Assembly (NCBI GenBank): GCA_000733355.1
Contig: JNVV01000052.1
Span: 1-64,000 of the forward strand
Direction: 5' to 3'
DNA: 64,000 nt
Source: Falciphora oryzae
Taxonomy: Eukaryota; Ascomycota; Sordariomycetes; Magnaporthales; Magnaporthaceae
In this document: piece by piece, positions 30,515-43,354 of the stretch
Layout: every line of letters starts with the position of its first letter
Numbering within the stretch: the stretch's first letter is position 1
Notes under the pieces: generated by a model
Told to the model about the DNA's origin: nothing
The model's input: the letters and a program-made list of their open reading frames with translations, nothing else
Databases searched by the model: none
Translations under genes and position numbers: made by a program

Positions 30515-33500
30515 GCTGCCATGGTCGCCTTGTCGAGGGAGGGATGGGGTGCGGCCCGTCCGGTATAGATATCGACTAGACATGTTTAACAGCATCACTA
30601 CCCATCCGTTAGAAAGGCAGGTTGGATACAATCAAAACAAATATTGCATGGCAGGCGGATATGACCAAGATTGAATGCATGAACCCAACTCCAAGGAGGG
30701 TAGCATCTGGAAAGGGGGCTCAAGGGAACATCACGTGAAGGGACTTCGCCGTGAGTGTATGGATCCAACGAGGGGTGATCGCCGCTCTAGTTGTTAGACC
30801 TTGAGAAAAGGGGCCCGCGTATACGGGCCAGGTGGCCGCCATCTCGACATGTCTAGCCGACCGATACGACAGTCCGAGACCCGGGGGAGCGGGAGGAGGC
30901 CGCTCTGGGGTTGGGCCGGCTACAGGAGGCACGGACGGTTACTGGTGGAATCCAGAGATGCGGTGGTGGAGGAAGAAGGTGACGGTGGTTGGCTGGCTGC
31001 GGTCTGGCCTGGCTCGACGAAACAGACCCTGGGTGGGCTGGATAAGGTGTTCCAGTCCTTTGGCTAAGAAGCATGGCGGCCATGTGTGTTTCCCCAAATC
31101 GCGATGGGTCGGCGTCTCATTGGCATGTTCCCACCGTTCCATGCAGGCATCGACTTTAGCCGTTCATCCCGCCGTTGGTCTGCTCCCCCCTCTCGTTTCC
31201 TATGCATGCACACATATGTAGATTCCGAAGGATCTTTGACTGGCACACTGGGTGCTTTTGGAGGCAGCAATCGAGCCCCACCACACCCTCGGGATCGATG
31301 GTCGTCCTGCATCACCGGGGCGGTGGACGAGCGCTTGGCTGACAGCTCCTCGGGCCCATCCCGAATCTGGATGCTTGGGGCAGGAGTGTTGCGACAGCGC
31401 AGAGATTGCCAATGCTGCGTAGGTACACTGGCTAAGGCGCCTGAGCGTAGCGATGTGGGCCAGAAAGAAGAAGAAAAACAAAAATACCTGGATAGTAAAG
31501 CGGTGGATCGATCGAGCCGCCTGGACACTCGGGCTTCCTACCCAGGTCATGCTCGCTGGCAGCAAGGGGCATTCCATGGTCAAGCCCCGGGATGCCAGCA
31601 TCACCAGGCTCAAAATTGGGAAGTGGACACCAGCCCAACGTGAGCCCCATCGTCATTCTGGGGGGCCCCATTCCGGCGACGGACCGAGACGCTGACGAGG
31701 TAGCCCAGCCCGAGGAAAAAGGCACATGACTTGATCGGGAGAGGAAGGATGTTTTGGGCCGCGACGACAGCAAATAACAAACATCGAGCTCGTGCATAGC
31801 CGACAAGCATTCCAGGCCCAGGCAGGGTAGCATCCATTGCTTTGCGGGGTACGTCGTCAGATTCGAAAATTTGGAGAAAGCGAGGAGTACTGGCGGGTAC
31901 AAGAAGGCGAGAATCCCATAGATGCATGCACAACGCAGGCCGGCCTCTAGTCAAGAGAGAGAGGCTGGAAGACAGCGGCGGCATCAAGTATTGGTCGGTT
32001 CATGGCTGACCAATGCGGAGGATCCTGCGTCTGCCCGCTGGCGGCCCAAAGCAATTCCTCGAAAGTCACTGCGAGGAGCAAGGACATAACCTTACCCCAT
32101 CTTTTGCAAGGCCCCCTGGTTTCGGCCCTTCTCGCTTTTCTCCCATTGGCGCGGCTCAGGAAAACCAGCATGGGGGCCCGGCAATTTTTGGTGCGGGGAT
32201 TTGATGCAACCCGAGGCGGGAGCTCCAACCGAAGCGGCGGTGGTGGCACAGTGGGCTAAACACCACCAGACCGCTGAGGCCAGGCTGGGCTAGGCCGTCT
32301 GCCCACTGGGGGATGGCGCCAACTGTCGCTAATGCAGCAGACGCCTCAGCTAGATCCGACGGCTCGCACGCGGGGACAGGGAGTCGGCTGCAAAACGTCT
32401 GGATTCTGACGGATCTGATCTGGCCTCGACTCTTCTCTGCCGGCTGCTCTGTGCTGAACTCAATATTGGCCCGTCATCTCTTCTCGCCACGTGGTGACCG
32501 ATTTTGATGTCTGTCTCCAGGCTGTCCTATGAACTTGATGCTGTGACATTGACACTGATCTCGCCGGCCTACCGAGGCATGCTACGGTGGTAACAATATG
32601 ACGTTCCAGTTAATAGTAATTTGCCCATACGGAAGCTCTGCCCATTCAAGCAGATTACCTAGGCGACGTACAGTGCCAGGAGATTTGTCGCCCATTTTTT
32701 CTCCTCCACATTGATGGGGCCTGCCCCCAACGATGGACAGGCGGAGGGCGGGGGCCCGCGCAACAGAGGGCGGCATCCCCCTGCCCCTTCCCCAACCTCG
32801 GTCGCGTGTTGTTTTGCCCCTTGCCCCCAGAAAAGAGGAGACCCCGGAAAATGAAAGAGGGGAAGAGAAACGCCCCCAGAAACGTTGTTTTTTTTTGTTT
32901 TTTTCTGCCCTGTCCGCCTCCGCCCTCTGCGGTGTGCTCCCTAGTGGCAGTAGCGCCATACGAACAACACCCGCCCGCAATCCGCAAAAAAAAAAAAAAG
33001 AGACAGAGACAGAATCTCATGCGGGGAGATACCGTGCCATTGGTGGGAGAAAGCGGGCCCCTCGCGCCAACCACGGTGTGCTTGTGCCTGACGTCCTGGT
33101 TGGCCGGGGAGAGCTCCTGTTTCCCCAACCCCCAGGGCTCCCTTGCTCTCGCCGCCCAGCTCGGGGCAGTCGGTGCCTTCTACAGCCGCCATGCGCGTGT
33201 GAGACGGCTTGCGGCTGCACGCATGGGGCGGGCGGTTTTTGGTGTCAGCTTTGTTCGCTTCTCGGCTGGTGATCGACCATGAGCCCGAGACCGGGGGACT
33301 GAGTGAGTGGCCATGAAGAAGCTAGGCTAGGTCAAGGGATCTGGGCCTGGAGGCGACTTTCTCGGCCGACACGGCCTGGCATGCCCAGGAACGGAGCATG
33401 TACGTGCGGAGGAGGCCAATCTGACTGGCAAGGGTCGGGGCGGTCGCATCGACAGCAGCAGCACGCTCCAAGCGTCGTACGTTCCCACATTATCGTCCAT

Positions 33501-33746
33501 GGTAGTAATGAACCCCATGCGTACCCGGGGCCTAAACGGGTCCCCATCCTGCCTGCTCCCACATTCTCCGACCCAAGACCTACATAAGAAGCGCGTCGAT
33601 GCCCACCTCCAACTTGGCGAGGTTCCGTTGTGAGAGATCTGCAAGTGCATTTTTCTGCTGCTTTGCCTGGCACCTCTAAAAAAGGGGGACACCAAGGACA
33701 CACACAGAGACAAGGAAAGGCGCTCGTTGCGCGCAGCTTGCCCGCC
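30515..33746. other. 3.2-kb intergenic region, no gene recognised
   Basis: Several open frames of 60-185 codons occur on both strands (for example plus 31086-31643), but they overlap one another and have no family features, introns or start context I would trust. Poly-A and poly-T runs occur near 32890-33000. The final several hundred bases are the likely promoter of the transporter gene. Confidence 0.5.
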
Positions 33747-35384
33747 ATGGCGAAGCTACCGCAGATCTACAACACCTACTTCATCGCGTGTATCGCGACG
33801 TTGGGAGGCATGCTGTAAGTGTTGCCCAGCACTCTTTCCAAGAAGCGAAAAAAAAGGGCAGAAACTAACAAGACACAACAACCGCACAGGTTCGGCTTTG
33901 ACATTTCCTCCATGTCAGCCATCGTCGTCTCTCCGCACTACATCGACTTCTTCAACAACCCCAGCGGCGTGATCCAGGGCACCATCGGCGGCGCCCTGTC
34001 GGCCGGGTCCGTGGTGGGCTCGGCCGTGGCGGGCTTCCTGTCGGACAAGATCGGGCGCCGCGACTCCATCATGGTGGCGTGCGTGTTCTGGTTCATCGGC
34101 ACGGCCGTCCAGGTCGCCGCCAAGGACTGGCAGACGCTCGTGGCGGGCCGCGTGCTCAACGGCTTCACCGTCGGCATCACGTCGTCGCAGGTGCCCGTGT
34201 ACCTGGCCGAGATCGCGAAGAAGGACAAGCGGGGCTCGCTCGTCATCATCCAGCAGCTCGCCATCGAGTTCGGCATCCTGATCATGTACTTCATCTCGGT
34301 CGGCTGCATCAACACCATCACCGGCCCCTCCATGTTCCGGACCGCCTGGGGCACCCAGTTCATCCCCTGCCTCTTCCTCGTCCTGGGCCTGCCCTTCCTG
34401 CCCCGCTCCCCGCGCTGGCTGGCCAAGGTCGGCCGCAACGAGGAGGCCCTGTCCGTGCTCGCCAACATCCACGCCGCCGGCAACCAGGCCGACGTGCTGG
34501 TCGTGGCCGAGTACGAGGAGATCCTGGCCACGCTCCAGGCCGAGCGCGAGTCGGCCCGCGGCTGGCGCAAGTTCGTCGTCAACGGCATGTGGAAGCGCAC
34601 CATGGCCGGCATGACGGTCCAGGCCTGGCAGCAGCTGGCCGGCGCAAACGTCATCGTCTACTACCTGACCTACATCGCCTACATGGCCGGCCTGCGTGGC
34701 AACGTCGCGCTCGTCACCTCGGGCGTCCAGTATGCCGTCTTCATCATCTTCACGGGCGTCATGTTCTTCTTCATCGACCGCACCGGCCGCCGCGTCCTGC
34801 TCGTCGCGGGCGCGCTCGGCATGGGCTTCTGCCACTTCGTCGTCGCAGGCACCATGGCCTCCAACCACATCCTGCGCCCCGAGGGCGTCGGCACCCCGCC
34901 CAACGCAAACGTCGTCTTCGAGGTCGTCGGCGGCAACCCGGCCAACACCGTCATCGTCTTCTCGTTCCTGCTCATCGTCGTCTACGCCCTGACCCTGGCG
35001 CCCGTGTGCTGGATCTACGCCGCCGAGGTATGGTCGCTGGGCACGCGCGCGCACGGCATGGCCCTGGCCGCGCTGTCCAACTGGGTCTTCAACTTTGCCC
35101 TCAACATGTTCACCCCTCCCGCCTTCCGCGACATCAAGTGGCACACCTTCACCGTCTTCGGCTGCCTCTGCATCGGCGCCGCCGCCTGGTTCTTCCTCTT
35201 CTACCCGGAGACGGGCGGCAAGACGCTCGAGGAGATCGAGCTCATGTTCTCTCACGACGGGCCCCGCCCCTGGAAGACCCGCATGGGCGAGTCTCGTCTC
35301 GACGCCGAGATCGAGGCCGTCAAGACCCGCAAGGCCGAGGGCCCCGTCGAGGTCGAGCACGTCAACGAGGAGAAGACCGTCTAG
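33747..35384 (+). CDS. MFS sugar transporter (two exons, 520 aa)
   Basis: Exon 1 is 33747-33814 and exon 2 is 33890-35384. The 75-nt intron has GTAAGT and an AACTAACA branch site, and splicing gives GGML|FGFDIS. Twelve membrane helices are expected. Family signatures are present: FGFDISSMS in helix 1, DKIGRRDS (loop 2-3), GRVLNGFTVGITSSQVPVYLAEIA (helix 4-5 region), PRSPRWL (PESPR position), QAWQQLAGANVIVYY (helix 7), DRTGRR and YPETGGKTLEEIE after helix 12. Plasma-membrane uptake of a hexose, pentose or disaccharide is likely; the substrate cannot be told. The start ATG has a good context (GCCATGG). The 22-codon first exon is common in this family. Confidence 0.9.
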
Positions 35385-36126
35385 ATTGGGGGGTTTTGTT
35401 CCCCCATTGCTGTCTTTCGAATCGCTACCGCCTACTACTACTCTGAGATACCATGTGTTTTTTTTTTTAATGAAAGTGGGTGGCGGGACTGGTGTCGTTT
35501 CTTTTGTCTCAAATATCTGTCAGGTGGTTTCTGGAAAATCCTGTATCGCCTTCTGGAACCGGCACGGAAAACGTCTCGTGTCGTCTCGTCCTGTTTCCGC
35601 AAACCTGCTTCCGCGCAGAATCGACAGAGAAACCAGACGCCATTGCGCCATGTGCCCAAGGGAGCCATGACAACAACCTAAGTGAGAGTGCCATGCATCC
35701 AATATACAAGGCAAAAGAAGACGCTTCCTGAGTGGCGTCTTCTTTTAGCCGGATCGTGATGGCCATTTATCCGCAAAATAAATACAATCTTCAATTAATT
35801 CAGGGAAATATCGAACACTGCATATCGTGTTTTGCGCTGTGCTATCTGAGAATCCCATCCAATGAATCCCGCAGAAGTTTATCGCGTTTCCATGCAGAGG
35901 CCTGACGCTTGTTGCCATCCGTGGCCATGCCATACTCGAGGTGCTGGATGAACAATATCCGACGGCTAACGTGCAGGATTCCGGCAACTTTTTACCCAGG
36001 ATCCATTCCCTTGGGTCGGTGCATCTTGGAGTGGCAACCCATGCTCTTCCTTGCTGGGTCGTGCCCAGCCAGTGCGCCCACTGTTATAAGGCCCACTGTG
36101 GGACGAGCAACCATCCAACACGACCA
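35385..36126. other. Intergenic between transporter and tRNA
   Basis: No gene seen. It contains the 3' UTR of the transporter and short open frames only. Confidence 0.5.
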
Positions 36127-36242
36127 GCCGCGATGGTCTAGTGGTATGATTCTCGCTTAGGGCACACCCTGAGTTGGTCAATTGGGCAACCAGCTGATCT
36201 ACAATTTGCGAGAGGTCCCGGGTTCAATCCCCGGTTGCGGCC
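36127..36242 (+). tRNA. tRNA-Pro(AGG) with a 44-nt intron
   Basis: The acceptor stem GCCGCGA (36127-36133) pairs with TTGCGGC (36235-36241), with discriminator C. The D arm reads GGTCTAGTGGTATGAT. The anticodon stem is CTCGC/GCGAG around loop TTAGGGT, with anticodon AGG at 36159-36161. The T arm CCGGG-TTCAATC-CCCGG is perfect. The intron (36163-36206) follows the base after the anticodon, the canonical eukaryotic position. D arm and T arm give good A-box and B-box internal promoters. A TTTTT-containing run downstream (about 36247) can serve as Pol III terminator. Confidence 0.9.
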
Positions 36243-36621
36243 GTTCATTTTTGCATTTTTTCCCACCCACACACACTATCTATCCATCTATTCTTTTTGA
36301 CTCCCGCATGCAAACTTGTTTCTTTCCTTCCTTCCACTCCTTTGTCCCTTTTGTTTCGTCCCTCCATTGATCTCATCGAGGCAAAAACTCTCCGCCGTCT
36401 GTTCCTTTAACAAACCAACGACCTGTCCCGTCGAGTAAACCTGAGCTAAACGTCACAGTATCGCAATGTAGAACATCCACCGGTACGTAGTATAATCTCA
36501 TAATGTACTTGATTGCTTGTGGTCATCATCGCTAATCCCATCAAATATGTACAGCGAAGTCGAAATATGCAAACAAAAGCCAGTCCAAACCCCAACGCCA
36601 GCCACCCAAGCCACCCAAGCC
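36243..36621. other. Intergenic between tRNA and esterase
   Basis: Pyrimidine-rich, no gene seen. It holds the Pol III terminator-like T run and the 3' UTR of the convergent esterase gene. Confidence 0.5.
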
Positions 36622-38497
36622 TCAAACATACAGATTCCCAACATTGCTCATGATAAACGCCGCACTCTCGCTCCTGAAGTCGTCATTGATCAGCCTCGCG
36701 TCCTTGGCGAAAAAGTTCATCAGCTGCCGGCCCTCCGACCACCGCGGCCAGTTCATGTAGCCCGTCACGCCCTTGTTGGGGTCCATGTTGTAAATAAAGT
36801 TGGTGTAGTAGACCATGGTGGCGCGGCTGGCGTAGTTGGGCAGGATGCCGTAAAACACCTGCAGCAGGTCGCTGCCGTGGAACGTGCCCAGGATCGGTAA
36901 GCCGTAGTTGTAGCTCGACAGGTACGACCACGACGGCACCGACGGGTTGACCGCGTTGGCGACCTCCAAAAACGCCCGGCGCGTCAAGGTAAAGACGAGG
37001 TCGCCCAGGATCGCCGCCAGGCGCTTGAAGCCCGGGTAGATCTCGTTGAGGATCCCCGTGCGGAACGGCGACCCCTGCGTCAGGTACGGCCAGTCGTACG
37101 TGGCCACGAGGGCCTCAATGGTCGAGCGCGGCGCGTTCTGGAAGAAGAGGTCGTTGAGGTACGACACGAGCCGGTCCGAGCTCGTGATGTTGCGCTGGAA
37201 CAGGCTGAAGAGCGTGCCCTCGTCCTCCTGGTTGCCGTTGATCATGGGCACGGCCGCGTACCGGCGCGACGCGAGCAGGATGTCCGGGCTGGCGGGCAGG
37301 ACGTTCCCGTCGGGCCGCGGCAGGTACGAGAGCGCGACCGAGTTGTACGACAGGATGCCCGGGACCGAGTTGGCCGCGGGAAGGAAGCGGTCGAGCGGCA
37401 GGGCGCGCAGGCACGCGAGTGTGTCCTTGGACCCGGCGCAGCCCGCCGAGCGCACGACGTGGTTGTACACGGCGCGGCCCTTGGGGCAGTCCATGGGGTC
37501 GGCGGGCACGAGGCTGCCTGAGTTCATGATGCCGGCGCGGAACAGGGGCTTGCCCTTGTACGTGTTGTTGCCGCCGAAGAGGGCCATCTGGTCAAAGACG
37601 GAGATGGCGCCGGCCGACTCGCCCCAGATGGTGACGCGCTCCGGGTCGCCGCCAAAGGCCGCGATGTTGTCGGCCGTCCACTCGAGGCCCATGCGCTGGT
37701 CTAGCAGACCGGCGTTGGAGGAGCCCTCGGCAAGGATCTCGGCGCCCGGCATGAAGCCGAAGGCGCCCGTGCGGTAGTTGACGGCCACGAAGACGAAGGG
37801 CTGTCCGATGTCGAGCCCGTTTTGGATGAGCGGGCCGCCATCATACATGGCAGTTCCGCCGAGCTAATTTCAGCTGTCAGTGGATTGCGCAGAGATTTAT
37901 ATCGCACATCACTCTGTGGGCTTCCGCGTTACAGACAGCGTAAAGGGGGTGGGGTGAGGGGTTCAGGGGTTCACGACATACCTCAAAGCCACCGCCAAAG
38001 ATCCAAAACAGAACAGGCAGCTTGTCACCAGCCTTGACGCCGACGGGGCGCTGCACGTTGATATTGAGGCAGTCCTCAGACACCTTGGTGATCGTCTGGA
38101 CGAGTGGGAGGTTTGCGAGCTTGCCGAGCGCGTTGAAGATGGCGTCCCCAGACTCGGTCGAGATGAACATCTGCGGGCACGAGGTCGGGATGAGCGTGGT
38201 GGCGTCGTAGGTCCCCAGGGGCCTCGACAGCCGCTGCGGCGGCCGGAAGCGCAGGTTGCCCACGGGTGCGTCTGCGAAGGGGATCCCCTTGAACGACTCG
38301 ACGTTGCCGAGGGAGGCGCCCACAACAGTCGCCGAGGGCCCCATAGCCACCGTCACCTTGGCGGCGCGCTCCTCCAGCGCCGGGGTGGCGGGGGGCGGCG
38401 GCAGTGCCGGGGCCTCCCGAGGCGGGAGGACCGCGGCTTGGCCCAGGGTGGCCAGCAGGCCGCCGGCGAGGCAGGAGGAGAGGACGGTGGACCTCAT
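36622..38497 (-). CDS. Secreted type-B carboxylesterase/lipase (two exons, 585 aa)
   Basis: Exons are 38497-37982 and 37863-36622. The 118-nt intron starts GTATGT and splices GGGFE|LGGTA. It begins with a signal peptide (MRSTVLSSCLAGGLLATLGQA). The alpha/beta-hydrolase motifs of family B are complete: SEDCLNINVQRP, the oxyanion region WIFGGGFE, the nucleophile elbow GESAG (Ser about 255), GNQEDEGTLF (Glu about 387) and HGSD (His about 501). It is expected to hydrolyse carboxylic esters outside the cell; chain-length preference is not readable. An upstream in-frame ATG at 38533 would put 12 residues before the signal peptide and is less likely. Confidence 0.9.
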
Positions 38498-41400
38498 AGT
38501 GGCTTGTTCTAGGCGGCGTGATGCCAAGACCAAGGAAGGAAGTTATGACTAGGCAAGAGACCACGGAGATTCGTCTAGCCTCGCTTATATGGCCTCGGAG
38601 CTGATGAGTAGCGCATCAACCAGCAGACGCCGGTGTATCTGGGTGGCGAACATGACGATCTATATACGTGCCGTTCTGCTTCGTTATGCTTTCCCTCCCT
38701 ATGTGATGCGGGGTTGGATCTTGCCGGGAAGAGAGCGAAGAGGGTGGTGGGCTCGCCCTCCCAACTCGGGAGGGCACTAAGCGATGGGGGGCCGGGAGCA
38801 ATCCCATCCTGGAGATCGCTTCCTTTCGCGAGCAAGGCTGGGGAAGAACTGCAAGGAGAACGAGAATGAGGAAAAAGTCTCCACTCCGCAGTGACAAGCA
38901 AACCTCCCCTATTCGTGTTGGCCCACACCTTTCCACGAGGGATAGTCGGACCGGGTTAGGGCAATGCGAGTGCCGCCGAGCCCCAATCTTGGATGGGGCT
39001 AGGACACCGGTACGGTTGGCGCGCGCACGAGGTGCATGCCGCCGGGGACCAGTGCACCCACACCAGGTCGCACCCTAGGGCTAGTCACGCAGCTGGTCGG
39101 TGAATCACGAGAATGCCATCAAGGAGATATGTTCGAATGAGGAAATATCGCCCGGAGCGAACGCGGGGTCCACGTTGGCCATGCACCATCGACGAGCATG
39201 CAAAAGAACAAGAGAAGGCGGCGCGTTGATGCTTGGGGATCCTTGGCAGGTCTTACGGAGGCATTTGGCTCGGTCTTCGTATATCGATACGAAACCAGCC
39301 ATTCTAGGAGGTCAAAGTCACGACAGAAAAGAGTATCGAACTCTGGCTCGCTATCTGATGGAATGGGAGAGCTGTGGCGACAGCTGTGGCGACAGCATGC
39401 GGATCTGGATGTTCCTAAGTCTAGCTGGAGCTCAGGGGGATAGAGACCCTGGTCGCTCATGGTGGTTCCTGGTGTTGGTGACGACATAGGCTCGGCATTC
39501 CTCCTGCCGCAAAAATAGCAAAAAGGGCAACGGTATGGGAACGAACGTGTAGCACTCGCTAGCAGCAATCTGCCGTTTCTGGCACATGCAAGGCCTCGTT
39601 GACAGCCGCACTTCAGCCCTCTCTTGGTCGCTGTACCTCGGCAAGTAAGAGAACTTCCCAGACTATTGATGCAGCCAATATCACATTTGTAGATCCGTCA
39701 CCCGCTCGACACGAGACGGCGCGAGGGTGGCTGCTTTAGGACGGGCGTGATGTTGTCGAGCAAGAATGGCAGGCTGTGGTTGGTGGGTTCTATTGATGTA
39801 CGGTCAGCTGGACCGCAGCCCTCGCCCAACCTTGGCTTTTGACATAGGTCGGCCAAGCCAGGTCCCGAGCTGCCTGGGGCTCCAACGTGGGGGCGATGGA
39901 CGGGGTGATAGCGAATGTGCCCAACAGTTTAGGGAAACCCTAACAGGCTGCCAGTACCGCCGGGCAGTGCAGCGTGCCAGCCGAGACAGCCCAACGAAAG
40001 GAACTTGAGCTCCACATCGCTTACCCCAGATTTGAGCATGCGGGGAATCCCACCTTCCAGGCTTGGTCAGACGCAATGTGACAGCGGAAGCGCTATTAAT
40101 GCGAATACACCTCGGCGGCTAGAAGAAGCGATGACAGCAGCCTAGCATTGAACCATGGAATAGTCATCCAAGACCCGTAATCTGACAAGGCTGGGCGGTG
40201 AGCGAGGTGTGTTGCATATCAGAAAGGAAGCAACTCGTCCGCACTTTCATCCCTCTGTCCGCCACCAACGGCCTTCGGGTTCAATGAGTGGCCTGCGCCC
40301 GAAGTCCCCCCAATGTGGATATGGAGGCCCGGGATAGTTGACAGAAGTCCAAGTCAGCCACCCAGGTTGTTGGTGGCACAGCAAGGCACAGCAAGGCAAC
40401 CATCCCACTTGGGAATTGGATTATGGGTTGCGGCTCGGTGCAGTTGATATTCAGGGACAGGATCGCAAAATTCCCCTGGTGCAAGCCACCAACCTGGGGG
40501 TGAGAGCTAGGGCCAGCCCTTTTGGCCGCCTGCCGCCAGTAGATGACGTGGCGTCTGCGAGCGCCGATCCCGGTGCGTATCCCGGGCGGGTTGCAACTGG
40601 CGGGCTCGCTGGATTTCCCACGCGGATTCCATTGAGGATAGTCTCCATTCTGGAAAATTCCCCAACCCAGCTCCACCCCAGCCCCGTGTAGGCATGGAGA
40701 TGATGGTCACGCGCGCATTCTCGCTGGCAGCTTGCGCGGTCCCCACCCCTCCAACTGCGAGTAATCACCCATGCTGGATGCTTATTGGGAATAAAGAAAA
40801 GCTGACCGAAGGCTTCGCAGGTTGCAGCGAAGCCTGGGGCCCCGATGCTGAGTCGTGATGGGTTGGGGCATGTGCCGCCGCACGTGGACCTAAAAGAGCG
40901 GCCGTTGCAGGGCATTGGTGAGAACGACGTGAATCCACGATCTGTGATCGCGGGGTTTCTCGACTCCGAGTGTCACTGTCCCGTCGAGAATAAAATTCGC
41001 GCGTCTCGCTCGCTGCCCGATGTCCACCCCGCGTATCGAGATCCACAGGTATACGAGATCTTCCCCACGGGGTTCAACGGTCCGCCGCCTTGACCGCTCG
41101 TCATCGAGGCCGGATGCGTCCTCGAGGACGCCATCGCCGTCGCTCAGTGGCGGGGTTCACTGAAGAGTTTGCAGAATGACCCCGCGATGGTGGGCTAGGT
41201 CGACTCGGTGCGCGAGACGACGGGTTTGCTGGGCATCAGTAACGGCAACTGCCGCGTCGGGACCCAAGTCTTCTCGAGCCATATCGCACGCTCATCTCGC
41301 GGTGACGCCTCTCGGTGGGCCAGCCGTGCCTTTACGCGTGGGGCAGCCAAGTGACTCGAGGGTCCAATATTCCTCCTACGGTCAGCTTGAGCCCGGCCCA

Positions 41401-42276
41401 GGAAAGCAGCCGCCATGAACTCCTCGTCTTGGCCTGCGCGACGTGTCGATGTCGATCAAGGCCCTGTGTCGATGCGGGGCCCGGAGCATGGGCGAAGGGG
41501 CTTCAAGGATGGCGCCTTCGCCCTTTCTTCTGATGGCTAAGAGCGGAGGAGTGAAGCATGCGGCGATGTTGGAATAGCCCGGACAATGGTCCAAGAGCGG
41601 ATATTGCCTCCGTTGGCCTGTAAGCATGACCTCAAATTGGGCTTGATGGTGGGTGGTGGTCGGCCGAGAGGATTGGTGAGATGGCGGGCAGCTAAATGGC
41701 CAACGCATAGGTACGCGAGCCGGTCATGCGGGAGACTCTGGGAGTGTTCTTGCTCCGGCGGGGGTCAATCATTGATACTTTTTGCGGCAAATGGAAATTG
41801 AGTAGCTGCCAGGTTGATCAGTCTCCATAGATGCTCCCGGCAGAAAAACCACTCCTCAAAACAATTGCGTCACCCTCTGCCTGCCCAGCTGGCATCACGT
41901 GAGGATCTTATCGCAAGTATCTCCACGTGATCACAATCCGCACCCCCCTAGCCAGGGTTCAACAGGAGACGCAAACCGCAAGCGGTTCGCCCAAAGGAGC
42001 CTTGAGGAACGAACATACAGCCGATCATGAAGGAGCGCACATGTTGTTTGGTTGGTTCGAACGAACCTGAAATTGATTGTGGGTTTTTAGCTTGGTCTAA
42101 GGACTTGGGAGGGCAGGCTCACTGCTTTAATGGGTACAGAGCATTTGACGCCGGCAGCTGGCACCAGGTGCCAGCTACTCCTATTTGAAATGTGAAAGGG
42201 GATGCAAAAAAAATTTGATGCCTACCGATCGCCTAGTAACCGTCTCCATCTACATATCACATATGCATCTCCAAAA
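38498..42276. other. 3.8-kb intergenic region, no gene recognised
   Basis: Open frames up to about 155 codons occur on both strands but overlap antiparallel and lack recognisable domains, consistent with chance frames in GC-rich DNA. The left part is the promoter of the esterase; the last few hundred bases precede the MYND gene. Confidence 0.5.
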
Positions 42277-43056
42277 ATGGCCCAGTACTGTACCAGTTGC
42301 CAAAAAACGCCTCCCGAAGTGACTCTAAAGCACTGCGCGAAATGCTCGGTCACGCTCTACTGCTTTCGCGACTGCCAAAAAGCCGACTGGACGGCCCACA
42401 AAAAGGTATGCGGCGGGGACGGCAGCACCGCCTCAGGCTCCCCTAGTGGACCCGACGTACCGATGGCCAACACGATATTCTCGCCTTCGAAGGGCCTCGA
42501 TCGGCCTATTATCGAGCCCTTTACCCGCCTCGACAACGGCACCTGGCTGCACGACCGCTCTAAGAAAAACGTATACCGCCTCCTTATCGATTCCTACCGC
42601 CTACGTGTAAAGGATAACTACAACCTGGAGGGTGAGGCCGATATCGACAGCCTTTATAGAGGGGCGTCCAACGGGTTGAACGGTTTCAAGCGCTTTCTTC
42701 GGCTCGCTGGCTCGCGACGTGGCCTGCTTCCGCCGTGGTGGAACGCCGAGAAGCAGCGCGAGTGCGAGGAGTTTGGCATGGACGCGTCGCAGTTCCAGGA
42801 CTTGCGCTGTGCGGTGGAGAAGAGCGACATTATCGAGAACTACGGCGATTCGCGCTTCCCAATGCAACTGCGCATGCTTACCGAGGCGGTTTACCGCTGT
42901 GGTCCAGGAGGACAGGATGGGACAGCCATAAGAAAGGCTATGGTAGCCATGGAACAAGGGACTGCGGGGTCTGGGTCCCCAGTAACCTCCATGGTAACGA
43001 TAGACAGCCTTACGGGAAACACTGCCACCATGCATTCGGTCGGGAGGAACCAGTAG
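42277..43056 (+). CDS. MYND zinc-finger protein (259 aa)
   Basis: A single exon. The N-terminus is a MYND finger (residues 5-45): CTSCQ...HCAKC, then LYCFRDCQKADW and HKKVC, with the C-x2-C/C-x2-C/C-x3-C/H-x3-C spacing complete. The remainder (PFTRLDNGTWLHDRSKKNVYRLL, RRGLLPPWWNAEKQRECEEFG, DIIENYGDSRFPMQLRMLTE, GPGGQDGTAI) is a fungal extension recurring in MYND proteins of ascomycetes. MYND fingers bind proline-rich peptides; the role here is unknown. MAQYC was chosen as start because the finger follows at once. An ATG at 42202 would add 25 residues. It lies directly before a decayed PIF1-like helicase. Confidence 0.8.
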   Translation: MAQYCTSCQKTPPEVTLKHCAKCSVTLYCFRDCQKADWTAHKKVCGGDGSTASGSPSGPDVPMANTIFSPSKGLDRPIIEPFTRLDNGTWLHDRSKKNVYRLLIDSYRLRVKDNYNLEGEADIDSLYRGASNGLNGFKRFLRLAGSRRGLLPPWWNAEKQRECEEFGMDASQFQDLRCAVEKSDIIENYGDSRFPMQLRMLTEAVYRCGPGGQDGTAIRKAMVAMEQGTAGSGSPVTSMVTIDSLTGNTATMHSVGRNQ

Positions 43057-43111
43057 CGGGCCGTGCAGCATAGTACATAGCTATTTATCTCGGCAGGAAA
43101 AGGATCAAAAA

Positions 43112-43243
43112 AAAGCGGTCCCCATCCGGCGCGATCCCTACCGCCTATACGTGCAGCTGTCGCGGTGTCCGTCACTTGACGGCATTATGCTGCTGTCGAA
43201 GGCGCCAGGGCGGGTGGGCAACACGGTACCACGTGATTTTCCG
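43112..43243 (+). pseudogene. Isolated C-terminal piece of a PIF1-like helicase
   Basis: It reads DPYRLYVQLSRCPSLDGIMLLSKA...GNTVP, the same segment that closes the pseudogene at 43355-44325 (DPYSLYEQLSRCRTLDGITLLSKA...GNTVPEEM). A second, separate helicase copy was therefore once present here and only its tail remains. Confidence 0.75.
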
Positions 43244-43354
43244 AAAGGTCCTATATTGGTGGATCATGAGGTACGTGGCCATAAAGAAGGACAGGTCGCC
43301 GTAAATCCCAATCGCCAATTGGAGCAAGTTCATTACCGTGGTATCCTGACAGAG

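Noticed and set aside
31086..31643. 185-codon frame in the 30.5-33.7 kb spacer
   Set aside because: Open on both strands with no start context, domain or plausible intron; GC-rich chance frame.
33915..35360. 481-codon minus-strand frame opposite the sugar transporter
   Set aside because: An antisense shadow of GC-rich coding DNA; Asp/Glu/Gly/Arg-rich with no domain.
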